Shown here one piece after another: positions 7,826-16,112 of a stretch of DNA of 64,000 bases. Source of the DNA: Ruminococcus sp. (GTDB lineage: Bacteria > Bacillota > Clostridia > Oscillospirales > Ruminococcaceae); NCBI GenBank assembly GCA_029060305.1, contig JAIDUG010000007.1, positions 34,718 to 98,717 of the forward strand, read 5' to 3'. Both the position numbers and the translations under genes were made by a program. Positions within the stretch are counted from its first letter, which is position 1, and the number at the start of each line of letters is the position of its first letter. Under the pieces are notes generated by a model. It saw only the letters and a program-made list of their open reading frames with translations, ran no database searches and had not been told where the DNA came from.

Positions 7826-9364
7826 ATGAAAAAATTATTAAGTACACTCTTATGTATGTCCGTTATCGCAGGAGCGATGCCAATGGGAGCAGGTGCAGTT
7901 GCAGACCCCATTTACATTGAAGACGCTCCTAATAGCTGGTCTAAGACCGTCATTGCCGGAGATGTAAACGATGACGGCAAGTTAAGCATTGCTGATGCTG
8001 TAACATTTCAGAAGTGCATTATGAACAAATATGATGAATATGAATCAGGATTATTGGACACATCAAAGCTTGACATTAATTTTGACGGCATTTTTGATGT
8101 TTTCGATATGGTACAGATGAGACAGTTTGTAATTCACCCCGAAACCGCTCCTACTCAGGAATGGGTAATAGATGCACTGGAATGTGACGGATTTTTTGAA
8201 GACGAAGCAGAAGTTGTAATTACCACTCAGGAAGAGTTTATTACATATCTTTCTTTGTTCATGAAGGACATTGATTTTTCAAAGTACACTGAAAAATATG
8301 ACCGTGATTTTTTCAAGGAAAACAACTTGATTCTCAAACTTTTCAGTCAGGAACGTGGAAACGGTGTTTACTATAAAATTACTGCTTCAGGAAGAGTGAA
8401 TTACGCTGACGAAGATATAAATTTCAACGGTATATGCTTGTTTATGATTCCACAGTACGAACATGATACCGCATTTTATCCGGTTACTAATATACCGATG
8501 TTTGTACAGGTAACAATTCCGAAAAGTCAATGCTGTGAAAATGAGGAAGCAGGTTGTATTGATACTTCAAAAATTTTCCCGTCTTGTGATAGTGATTTAC
8601 TTTCGTATAAATCACCCGACGGCAAAACAGAATTGTGTATCACTCAGTCTGCATTCCTGCTCGGTTCAGATGTAGACCTTTACCTCAAAAATTCAGACGG
8701 TTCTTTCACGCCTCTTACTTCCCTCGCTACTGACGACGGTTGCTGTCCTTTCAACTGCAACGGCGAATGGTTTACCGACAAGGACGGAAATTCAGTATTC
8801 GGCGACAGGGAAAACTTTACTATAACCTGGCAGGACAACGGCGTTATTATTGACCACAGAATTGACTGCGATGTATGGGAAAAGAAAGGCGTTACATTCG
8901 ACGGTGAAGTAACTGAATATCCTACATATAATCATCGCTACGTAAAATGGTGTGAAGAATCATATGAATGTGGCGACAACCACGTCTACAAATCCCCCGA
9001 CGGTGAACACGCACTCCGTATAAGACAGTACGAAGTAAATTCAACCAGCAACCATGTAAACATTGAGGCATCACAGAAAGCATCTGACGGAAGTTGTAAA
9101 CCAGTTGACCAAACTTTTATTTCAACGACCAATAGAGATTTCAATAATAAAGCGTTCTATCCATTCGACCAGAATCTCACGGAATGGAGCAAGGACGAGG
9201 ACGGCAATGACGTTATTTCCAATATCTCAGATACAATAGGTGAACCGTCTTTCAGGCTTACATGGAAAGAAGACTGTGTTGTTGTCGAATATGTCGACGG
9301 TTATAATCCCTATACTCCCGAAAAGGGATATTTATGGCACACAGTTACTATACAGTACGAATAA
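7826..9364 (+). CDS. Secreted protein with N-terminal dockerin and duplicated unknown domain
   Basis: About 512 aa. The ATG at 7826 is chosen because it begins the signal peptide MKKLLSTLLCMSVIAGAM and has GGAGG 5 nt upstream. A dockerin follows the signal (calcium loops DVNDDGKLSIAD and DINFDGIFDVFD). The rest is paralogous to the preceding gene but longer: a segment with KSPDGKTELCITQ is echoed near the C terminus by KSPDGEHALRIRQ, each followed by a DEDGN/DKDGN-type turn and an LTWKEDCVVVEY/ITWQDNGVIIDH strand. This points to an internal duplication of a beta-rich domain. No catalytic residues were recognised. A structural or binding subunit of a cellulosome-like assembly is plausible, not proven. 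Confidence 0.8.
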   Translation: MKKLLSTLLCMSVIAGAMPMGAGAVADPIYIEDAPNSWSKTVIAGDVNDDGKLSIADAVTFQKCIMNKYDEYESGLLDTSKLDINFDGIFDVFDMVQMRQFVIHPETAPTQEWVIDALECDGFFEDEAEVVITTQEEFITYLSLFMKDIDFSKYTEKYDRDFFKENNLILKLFSQERGNGVYYKITASGRVNYADEDINFNGICLFMIPQYEHDTAFYPVTNIPMFVQVTIPKSQCCENEEAGCIDTSKIFPSCDSDLLSYKSPDGKTELCITQSAFLLGSDVDLYLKNSDGSFTPLTSLATDDGCCPFNCNGEWFTDKDGNSVFGDRENFTITWQDNGVIIDHRIDCDVWEKKGVTFDGEVTEYPTYNHRYVKWCEESYECGDNHVYKSPDGEHALRIRQYEVNSTSNHVNIEASQKASDGSCKPVDQTFISTTNRDFNNKAFYPFDQNLTEWSKDEDGNDVISNISDTIGEPSFRLTWKEDCVVVEYVDGYNPYTPEKGYLWHTVTIQYE

Positions 9365-9372
9365 TACAATCA

Positions 9373-9403
9373 TAACGGCTTGAAATACAGCCGTTATTTT
9401 TTT
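9373..9403 (+). terminator. Terminator after second dockerin gene
   Basis: TAACGGCT (9373-9380) pairs with AGCCGTTA (9389-9396), followed by a run of T. Confidence 0.85.
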
Positions 9404-9498
9404 ACAAAGAAAATCCCTAAAAAAGAAGTATTGTTTGTTGATTATTTTGTATTTTGGGACGATTTACGCTTTTTTTTGAAAATCCTTGTTTTTTCCTA

Positions 9499-9527
9499 TT
9501 GCATTTGACGGAATGATGTTGTATAAT
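9499..9527 (+). promoter_or_regulatory. Sigma-A promoter of the acylation gene cluster
   Basis: TTGCAT (9499-9504), 17-bp spacer, TATAAT (9522-9527), followed by a GGTGGAG ribosome site before ATG 9592. It is the only clear promoter before 15277, so five genes to 15242 probably form one transcript. Confidence 0.65.
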
Positions 9528-9591
9528 ATTTTAGTACAGACTTTTTTTGTACTTTAATTCGATAAATATAATAACTAAAAGGTGGAGTGAT

Positions 9592-10992
9592 ATGGTATTT
9601 TCAAAACTATTCTTTATTTATTTTTTTCTTCCGTTGTGTCTTTTTGCTTACGCCCTCGCAAAAGGTACAAAAGCTAAAAACATTGTACTGATTATATTTT
9701 CGCTTATATTCTACGCATGGGGCGAACCTGTTTACGTATTTCTGATGATATTCAGTGCGTTTGTGAATTACATAGCCGGAATTATTATCGGTAAACACAA
9801 AGACACAAAAATTGACACCTTTGCAACAGCATTTGCGGTTATATACGATTTCGCAATGCTCGGAATATTCAAGTACAGCGGTTTCATAGTCAGAAACATC
9901 AACGCTCTTTTTTCAACGGATATTCCAGTACCAAACATAATACTTCCTATCGGAATAAGTTTCTATACTTTTCAGACAGTTTCGTATGTGATTGACTGTC
10001 ACTGGGAAACAATAAAAGTACAGAAAAAATTTCATAATTTCCTGTTGTACCTTACGCTTTTTCCTCAACTGATAGCCGGTCCTATAGTACGTTACAGCAC
10101 TATCGAAAAGAAAATAGAATCCCGTGAAATACATCTCGCTGACGTTTCGTACGGTCTCAATCGTGTTATACTCGGACTTTCTAAAAAAGTCCTGCTCTCC
10201 AACCAGCTAAGTATAATTGCTGACACTTTCCTGCAAAGTATAGACGATTGTTCAGTTGTCGGAGGGTGGTTCGGTGCAATCGCATACGCAATGCAGATTT
10301 ATTTTGACTTTTCGGGATATTCCGATATTGCAATAGGTCTCGGACGTATATTCGGATTCCATTTTGACGAAAACTTCCGCCACCCTTTCATATGCAAGGA
10401 TATTACGGAGTTCTGGCAGAGGTGGCACATTTCCCTCAGTACGTTCTTCCGTGACTACCTGTTATACGTTCCCATTTTCGGCAAACGTCGCAAATACGGC
10501 GGACTTTTCCTTGTGTGGCTCTGTACAGGAATATGGCACGGTGCTAACTGGAATTTCATTTTATGGGGCATCTATTATGGAATTTTCGTATTCCTTGAAA
10601 TGCTTATCGGTAAAAAACGCATGAAAAAAATTCCTGTCGTAATAAGACAGATTTACAACAAAATCGTTATCGTTGTAGGTTTCGGAATATTCTACTTTGA
10701 AGACTTCGGACAGCTTGGTGTATTTTTCAAGACAATATTCGGTTTCGGTAACAACGGAGTTATAGGACTTCAGGACAAAATAACCTTTATGAATAATATT
10801 TTCCTGCTTATTGCTTCTGTAATATGCTGTTTCCCGATTATTGACGGTATCAAAAAACTGACAGACAGAAATCAGTTTATGCGGAATACCGCCTCGCTTG
10901 TAACAACAGTTGTATCTGCCGGACTGCTTCTTCTTACAAGTGTAATGCTTGTTGACGCTACTACAAATCCGTTTCTTTACTTCCGTTTCTGA
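9592..10992 (+). CDS. MBOAT-family O-acyltransferase (AlgI/DltB-like)
   Basis: A ~466-aa polytopic membrane protein. Start ATG 9592 has GGTGGAG upstream and begins MVFSKLFFIYFFLPL, the standard N terminus of AlgI-like proteins. MBOAT signatures are LPIGISFYTFQTVSYVIDC, the FPQLIAGPIVRY motif, EFWQRWHISLSTFFRDY and the catalytic-His region GIWHGANWNFILWG. These enzymes move acyl groups across or at the membrane onto polysaccharides or teichoic acids. The next genes encode an AlgX/DltD-like partner, an FkbH-like enzyme and a carrier protein, suggesting a dlt-like pathway. Confidence 0.92.
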   Translation: MVFSKLFFIYFFLPLCLFAYALAKGTKAKNIVLIIFSLIFYAWGEPVYVFLMIFSAFVNYIAGIIIGKHKDTKIDTFATAFAVIYDFAMLGIFKYSGFIVRNINALFSTDIPVPNIILPIGISFYTFQTVSYVIDCHWETIKVQKKFHNFLLYLTLFPQLIAGPIVRYSTIEKKIESREIHLADVSYGLNRVILGLSKKVLLSNQLSIIADTFLQSIDDCSVVGGWFGAIAYAMQIYFDFSGYSDIAIGLGRIFGFHFDENFRHPFICKDITEFWQRWHISLSTFFRDYLLYVPIFGKRRKYGGLFLVWLCTGIWHGANWNFILWGIYYGIFVFLEMLIGKKRMKKIPVVIRQIYNKIVIVVGFGIFYFEDFGQLGVFFKTIFGFGNNGVIGLQDKITFMNNIFLLIASVICCFPIIDGIKKLTDRNQFMRNTASLVTTVVSAGLLLLTSVMLVDATTNPFLYFRF

Positions 10993-11003
10993 GGAGGTCA
11001 TTA

Positions 11004-12401
11004 ATGTCTGATTCACAAAACAACAAACATAATAATTCCCCTGCAAAATTTTTATCCCTGCTGAACATAATCATAATTGTACTGATTCTGCTTGCGGGAT
11101 TCGTATATCTGCTTTTTTTTGAACGTGATACTATTTCCTATGAGGAAAAAAGAGAACTTGCAAAATTCCCGACTTTTTCAGTTGACAGTTATCTCAGCGG
11201 TGATTATACGGAAGATATTGCAGATTACTACGACGATACAGTACCTAACAGAAGTTTTTTCAAGACCGTCATTTCAAAGTACATTATGCCCCTCAAAGGC
11301 GTAAAATACGGTGACGGCGTTGAAATTTACAACACAGGCAACAAAAACAATGATAATGATAAAAACAGTGCAAAAGATACTGAACAGTCTACATCTTCTC
11401 AACCGGCTGTTACTGAAACAACTAAACAGACAACAGTTTCAGGAAGTACAGGTAAAAGTACAAAAGGTACAACAACGACTACAGCTACAACTCTCCCGAA
11501 AGCCAACGAGGCAGAGGCTAACGGCGAAGTATCGAATAATATTCTTGTCGTAAATAAACGTGCTATAATGTTGTACGGCGGAGCGTGGGGAAATGAAATC
11601 AGTTACGCAAATGACGTAAACGCTTACAAAGAAGCCCTCGGAAAAGATGTAAATGTTTATTCAATGGTACTTCCGACAAGTGTTTCCTACTATCTCCCCG
11701 AAAACTATAACGACCTTGTGGCAAGCGAAAAGGACGATATTGATTCAATTGAAGAAAATCTGAAAGATGTAATAAATGTTGACGCTTACACTGCACTTCT
11801 TCGTCACAAAAAAGAAGATATTTATTCACGTACCGACCATCACTGGCAACCGCTTGGTGCTTACTATGCATCGGAAGAATTTGCAAAACAAGCAGGTGTA
11901 GACTTTGCGGACATCTCAAAATACAAAAAACATTCTCTTTCAGGATACGTCGGCACTATGTACGGTTATACGCAAAGTTCCACACTTCTCAACAATCCCG
12001 AAACTTTCGTTTACTATGAACCTGAAACAGAAGTTGAAGTCACTCAGTATTCAACAAGTTTCACAGACCCTATAGAAACAAGTCTCTTAATCAATCCGGA
12101 AAATCTTGATAATTCAAGTTACTATCTTGTTTTCGGAGTTGACAATAATATACGTCACGTAAAGACAAAATGTACTAACGGCAGAAATCTTGTTATTTTC
12201 AAGGACAGTTACGGAAACGCTCTGTTGCCGTTCCTTACAAGTTCCTTTGAAAACATATATATATGTGATATAAGGTATTTCGACCTCAATGCAAAGAGCT
12301 TTATAAACTCTGTTGAAGCTACAGATGTACTTTTTGCAATGTGTACGTACTCGGCAGTAGGCGAAAACCGTGAGCATATTTCCGAAAATCTCAACAAATA
12401 A
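11004..12401 (+). CDS. DHHW/AlgX-AlgJ-like SGNH acyltransferase partner
   Basis: A 465-aa protein with one N-terminal membrane helix (about residues 15-37) and an extracytoplasmic domain, interrupted by a Thr/Ser-rich linker at about residues 110-170. The DHHW motif lies at residues 278-281 and a Ser nucleophile motif FKDSYGNALLPF near residue 400, the AlgJ/AlgX catalytic triad arrangement. Such proteins complete O-acylation of surface polymers with acyl groups delivered by an MBOAT protein, which is encoded 11 bp upstream. Target polymer unknown. Confidence 0.87.
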   Translation: MSDSQNNKHNNSPAKFLSLLNIIIIVLILLAGFVYLLFFERDTISYEEKRELAKFPTFSVDSYLSGDYTEDIADYYDDTVPNRSFFKTVISKYIMPLKGVKYGDGVEIYNTGNKNNDNDKNSAKDTEQSTSSQPAVTETTKQTTVSGSTGKSTKGTTTTTATTLPKANEAEANGEVSNNILVVNKRAIMLYGGAWGNEISYANDVNAYKEALGKDVNVYSMVLPTSVSYYLPENYNDLVASEKDDIDSIEENLKDVINVDAYTALLRHKKEDIYSRTDHHWQPLGAYYASEEFAKQAGVDFADISKYKKHSLSGYVGTMYGYTQSSTLLNNPETFVYYEPETEVEVTQYSTSFTDPIETSLLINPENLDNSSYYLVFGVDNNIRHVKTKCTNGRNLVIFKDSYGNALLPFLTSSFENIYICDIRYFDLNAKSFINSVEATDVLFAMCTYSAVGENREHISENLNK

Positions 12402-12419
12402 ACAAGGGGGATTTTATCT

Positions 12420-14219
12420 ATGAAAGAACTTCTGTTTCCATTCGATTCAAAAAACATTCTCCGAAAAAGACGTGCTATCAGAAAACAACTTCTTTCAGAC
12501 GGTTCAGCACGTATAAAAAAGAAAATAGCTGTATTAGGCGGTTCAACAACAAATGACGTTGTTTCCGCAATGGAGCTTTTCCTGCTCAATTTCGGTATAG
12601 AACCGGTATTCTATCAATCCGAATACAACAAATTCTATGAAGACGCTGTTTTCGGCTCGGAGGCACTCGACAGTTTCAGACCTGACATCATATATATTCA
12701 TACAACGTCACGTAATCTGACAATGATTCCGGAAAGTCCTTCAGAAACTTCGGAGCAGATTCAGCAACGTCTTGACAGTCAGTTTGATTATTTCAAGCAG
12801 ATATGGATTAGTCTTTCACAGAAATTTTCCTGTCCGATTATTCAGAATAACTTTGAATTGCCATTATTCCGTCACTCCGGAAACTACGACGGCTGGAGTT
12901 ATTCCGGTACAGGTGCTTTCATTAACCGCCTTAACGTAATGTTTTCCGACTACGCACGCAACAACAACGGTTTTTATATAAATGATATAAATTATTTGTC
13001 GTCTGTTGTCGGTCTCACAAAATGGCACGATACTGAGGCGTGGTTTCTTTATAAATACGCCGTGCGTGCGGAAGTTATTCCCGATTTGGCGTACAGCGTG
13101 GCTTGTATAATAAAGTCAGTTTACGGCAAGAATCAAAAAGTAATCGATTTAGACCTCGACAATACTTTATGGGGCGGAGTAATCGGTGACGACGGTCAGG
13201 AGGGTATTGAAATAGGCGTTGAAACCGCTGTCGGACAGTCTTTCAGCGAGTTTCAGACATTCCTGAAAGGTTACAAGAATTATGGCGTACTTCTTGCTGT
13301 ATGTTCAAAGAATGATGAGGAAAACGCTTTGTTGGGTCTCAATCACCCGAGCGGTGTTCTGAAACCCGACGACTTTGTTTCAATAAAAGCTAACTGGAAC
13401 AGCAAGGACTTGAATATTGAACAGTCCGCTAATGAAATTGGTCTGCTTGCCGAAAGTTTCGTTTTTGTAGACGACAATCCGGCAGAATGTTCTATAGTCA
13501 ACGCTCAGTTGCCGAATGTTCCGACAGTGAATTTGACTTCCGTCAGTGAAGCAATGTATATACTTTCAAGAAGCGGATTCTTTGAAATAACGTCCGTTTC
13601 AAAAGATGACCTGCACCGTAGCGAAATGTATTCGGCAAACGCAAAAAGAAACGCTCAACAGAAAAGTTTCGCAAACTATACGGACTATCTTCTCAGTCTC
13701 GATATGAACGCAAGTATAACTGACTTTTTACCGGTATATCTGCAAAGAATCACGCAACTTACAAACAAAAGCAATCAGTTTAACGTTACCACACGTCGCT
13801 ATTCAGAATCGGAAATGCGGGAAGTCGCAGAAAGTCCCGACCACATAAGGCTTTGCGGACAGCTTGCGGATAAGTTCGGAAACAACGGAATAGTATCAGT
13901 TGTAATCGGTCGCTGTGAGAATAGAACACTTCACATTGAGTTGTGGCTGATGAGTTGCCGTGTGCTTAAAAGAAATATGGAATTTGCAATGCTTGACGAG
14001 CTTGTGAAAAAGTGCCGTAAACGTGGAATAAAAAAAATAGTCGGCTACTACTACAAAACCACTAAAAACAATATGGTAGCCGAATTATTCGGAACATTCG
14101 GATTCACTCCCGTAAGCAAGTCTGACAATGGCGATTCCGTGTGGAGTATGGACGTTGATTCCTACTCTGGCAAAAATTATGTAATAAAAATAAATGAAAA
14201 GGAGTTCAACTATGAATAA
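12420..14219 (+). CDS. FkbH-like HAD-IIIC protein with C-terminal GNAT-like domain
   Basis: A 599-aa protein. The N-terminal ~200 residues resemble an SGNH-like module (KIAVLGGSTTND). The HAD phosphatase core starts at residue ~243 with the DxDxT motif DLDNTLWGG (residues 245-249) and a later FVFVDDNPAE. The C-terminal part has the family motif LMSCRVLKRNMEFA. In polyketide pathways FkbH homologues take 1,3-bisphosphoglycerate, dephosphorylate it and load a glyceryl group onto an acyl carrier protein. The gene overlaps the start of an ACP gene by 8 bp, so an ACP-loading role is likely. The acyl group actually used is not shown by sequence. Confidence 0.88.
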   Translation: MKELLFPFDSKNILRKRRAIRKQLLSDGSARIKKKIAVLGGSTTNDVVSAMELFLLNFGIEPVFYQSEYNKFYEDAVFGSEALDSFRPDIIYIHTTSRNLTMIPESPSETSEQIQQRLDSQFDYFKQIWISLSQKFSCPIIQNNFELPLFRHSGNYDGWSYSGTGAFINRLNVMFSDYARNNNGFYINDINYLSSVVGLTKWHDTEAWFLYKYAVRAEVIPDLAYSVACIIKSVYGKNQKVIDLDLDNTLWGGVIGDDGQEGIEIGVETAVGQSFSEFQTFLKGYKNYGVLLAVCSKNDEENALLGLNHPSGVLKPDDFVSIKANWNSKDLNIEQSANEIGLLAESFVFVDDNPAECSIVNAQLPNVPTVNLTSVSEAMYILSRSGFFEITSVSKDDLHRSEMYSANAKRNAQQKSFANYTDYLLSLDMNASITDFLPVYLQRITQLTNKSNQFNVTTRRYSESEMREVAESPDHIRLCGQLADKFGNNGIVSVVIGRCENRTLHIELWLMSCRVLKRNMEFAMLDELVKKCRKRGIKKIVGYYYKTTKNNMVAELFGTFGFTPVSKSDNGDSVWSMDVDSYSGKNYVIKINEKEFNYE

Positions 14220-14454
14220 GAATGACATTATCAAAAGACTTACAGAAGTTTTCAGGGACGTTTTTGACGACGATTCAATCGTTATCACTGAAGAAACTAC
14301 TGCACATGACATTGACGACTGGGACAGCATTGAACACATTAACCTTATCGGTGCTGTTGAGGACGAATTTAGTATGCGTTTCAAAATGCGTGAAGTTTCA
14401 GGTATGAAAAACGTCGGGGAAATGATTGACATAATCGTACAGAGAGGAGAATAA
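14212..14454 (+). CDS. Acyl carrier protein of the acylation cluster
   Basis: An 80-aa acidic protein; ATG 14212 follows an AAAGGAG site. The phosphopantetheine attachment motif DDWDSIEHINLI has Ser39 as the modified residue. It is a dedicated, non-FabF-linked carrier: the gene overlaps both the FkbH-like gene (8 bp) and the next gene (1 bp), implying coupled translation. By analogy to DltC it would carry the group transferred by the MBOAT protein. Confidence 0.92.
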   Translation: MNKNDIIKRLTEVFRDVFDDDSIVITEETTAHDIDDWDSIEHINLIGAVEDEFSMRFKMREVSGMKNVGEMIDIIVQRGE

Positions 14455-15242
14455 TGAAAAAAATAATCCGACTGGTTGTTGGACTGCTGGTAACTGTGGG
14501 TCTTTATGCGTGGGGATTTGCTCTCAAACCAATACATTACAATGTACATTCAAAAAAAATAAACAGTCTGAAAATAGTATTTATTTCAGACCTGCACGAC
14601 TGCTCTTACGGCGGTAAAGACCAGTCGGGAATATTCCGTGAAATAAAAAAATCTAAACCTGATTTGGTACTTTTCGGCGGTGACGTTATCGATACTGAAA
14701 GCAATATGGAAAACGCTCTCACACTTATGAAAATGACTGTTGAAAAATATCCGTGTGCATATACTGCCGGAAATCACGAGGAATGGCGTGACGACGAAGA
14801 AGAATTTTTTGAAAAAGTCAGAAAACTTGATATTCCCGTTCTGAATGGTGACTTCACGGAATTTGAAATAAACAGTCAGAAAATCCGTGTGTATGGTGTA
14901 ATTGAATCATATGAAATGCTCAAAGAAATAAAAACTGAAAACGAATATTACAATATTCTGCTTCTTCACCAGCCGGAACAATTTCCACGCTATATCGACA
15001 ATTTTGACCTTATTCTTTCCGGACACGCTCACGGAGGTCAGTGGCGGATTCCTTTTATTCTTGACCAAGGACTTTACGCTCCCAATCAGGGACTTTTCCC
15101 CGATTACACCACTGGTCAATACAAATACGGCAACTGTACTCACATTATAAGCCGTGGACTTGCACGACCTCTCAGAATGATTTTTATTCCACGAATATTC
15201 AACCGTCCCGAATTGTCAGTAATCGACATTTCGTTACAATAA
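14454..15242 (+). CDS. Calcineurin-like metallophosphoesterase (YkuE/YaeI type)
   Basis: A 262-aa protein with an N-terminal membrane anchor (about residues 5-22) and a full set of metallophosphoesterase motifs: FISDLHDCSYGG, FGGDVIDTES, AGNHEEW, LLLHQPEQF and SGHAHGGQWRIP. The membrane-anchored family includes UDP-2,3-diacylglucosamine hydrolase-like and undecaprenyl- or lipid-phosphate-acting enzymes. Its start codon overlaps the ACP stop, so it belongs to the acylation operon, but its substrate is unknown. Confidence 0.88.
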   Translation: MKKIIRLVVGLLVTVGLYAWGFALKPIHYNVHSKKINSLKIVFISDLHDCSYGGKDQSGIFREIKKSKPDLVLFGGDVIDTESNMENALTLMKMTVEKYPCAYTAGNHEEWRDDEEEFFEKVRKLDIPVLNGDFTEFEINSQKIRVYGVIESYEMLKEIKTENEYYNILLLHQPEQFPRYIDNFDLILSGHAHGGQWRIPFILDQGLYAPNQGLFPDYTTGQYKYGNCTHIISRGLARPLRMIFIPRIFNRPELSVIDISLQ

Positions 15243-15276
15243 AATTTTACCTCGGCGGAATGTGACACAAAAGGTC

Positions 15277-15305
15277 TTGTATTTTTTCCGCCGTAATGTT
15301 ATAAT
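15277..15305 (+). promoter_or_regulatory. Sigma-A promoter of rlmB
   Basis: TTGTAT (15277-15282), 17-bp spacer, TATAAT (15300-15305). Confidence 0.7.
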
Positions 15306-15320
15306 ATAGACAAAAGAAAA

Positions 15321-15359
15321 AGGAGCTGAGAATTTTTTTATTCTCTGTATATTAATATG
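15321..15359 (+). promoter_or_regulatory. rlmB: Ribosome site and start separated by a hairpin (rlmB leader)
   Basis: The only AGGAG site lies at 15321-15325, 31 nt before the ATG at 15357. Between them is a perfect 6-bp stem (GAGAAT 15328-15333 with ATTCTC 15340-15345) with a T6 loop. If folded, the effective spacing drops to about 13 nt. An in-frame TGA at 15327-15329 excludes a longer protein. Confidence 0.5.
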
Positions 15360-16100
15360 GATAACAATAAAAATACAAACGAAAATATTATCGGACGTAA
15401 TCCGGTTATTGAAGCCCTCAAATCCGGTACGCCCATTGATACTATCTATATCGACGGTAACGGTGGTAGTCTCGGACTGATACGCCGTCTTGCCAAAGAA
15501 AAGGGCATTGTTGTAAAAGATACTCAGGAAAAGAAACTTTCACAGCTTGCCGGAGGGGCTTCACATCAGGGAGTTGTAGCAACAGGGGCGTGCGGTGAAT
15601 ACGTTTCTGTTGAGGATATACTTGAAATCTCAAGAAAAAAAGGCACTAAACCTTTTATAATAATATGCGACGAAATAGAAGACCCTCACAATCTGGGTGC
15701 AATTATCCGTACTGCTGAAACAGCAGGTGCTGACGGCATTATTATTCCGAAACGCCGTAGTGCTTCACTTAATGCGACAGTTGCAAAGACTTCTGCCGGT
15801 GCTGTAAGCTATGTACCGGTTGCGAGGGTTTCAAATCTTGCTTCATGTATTGATACCCTGAAAGAAAACGGCGTATGGATTTACGGTACTGACGCTTCCG
15901 GCACTGACTACTGTAAAACAGACTTTACAGGAAGTATAGCACTTGTTATTGGTTCAGAAGGTTCCGGAATAAGCCGTCTCATTCAGAAAAAATGTGATTT
16001 TATGGTAAAACTTCCGATGTATGGAAAAATAAATTCCCTCAATGCCTCTGTTGCAGGTGGAATCTTCATGTATGAAGTTCTCCGACAAAGGCGTTTATAA
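15357..16100 (+). CDS. rlmB: 23S rRNA (guanosine-2'-O-)-methyltransferase RlmB
   Basis: A 247-aa SpoU/TrmH-family methyltransferase. It has the N-terminal substrate-binding domain (GRNPVIEALKSGTPIDTIYI) and the C-terminal trefoil-knot SPOUT domain with the three motifs DEIEDPHNLGAIIRTAE, ALVIGSEGSGIS and SLNASVAGGIFMYE. RlmB methylates a peptidyl-transferase-loop guanosine of 23S rRNA with SAM. It is 12 bp upstream of a membrane protein gene and may be cotranscribed with it. A second SPOUT gene lies at 46384-47160. Confidence 0.9.
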   Translation: MDNNKNTNENIIGRNPVIEALKSGTPIDTIYIDGNGGSLGLIRRLAKEKGIVVKDTQEKKLSQLAGGASHQGVVATGACGEYVSVEDILEISRKKGTKPFIIICDEIEDPHNLGAIIRTAETAGADGIIIPKRRSASLNATVAKTSAGAVSYVPVARVSNLASCIDTLKENGVWIYGTDASGTDYCKTDFTGSIALVIGSEGSGISRLIQKKCDFMVKLPMYGKINSLNASVAGGIFMYEVLRQRRL

Positions 16101-16112
16101 AGGAGTGATATA

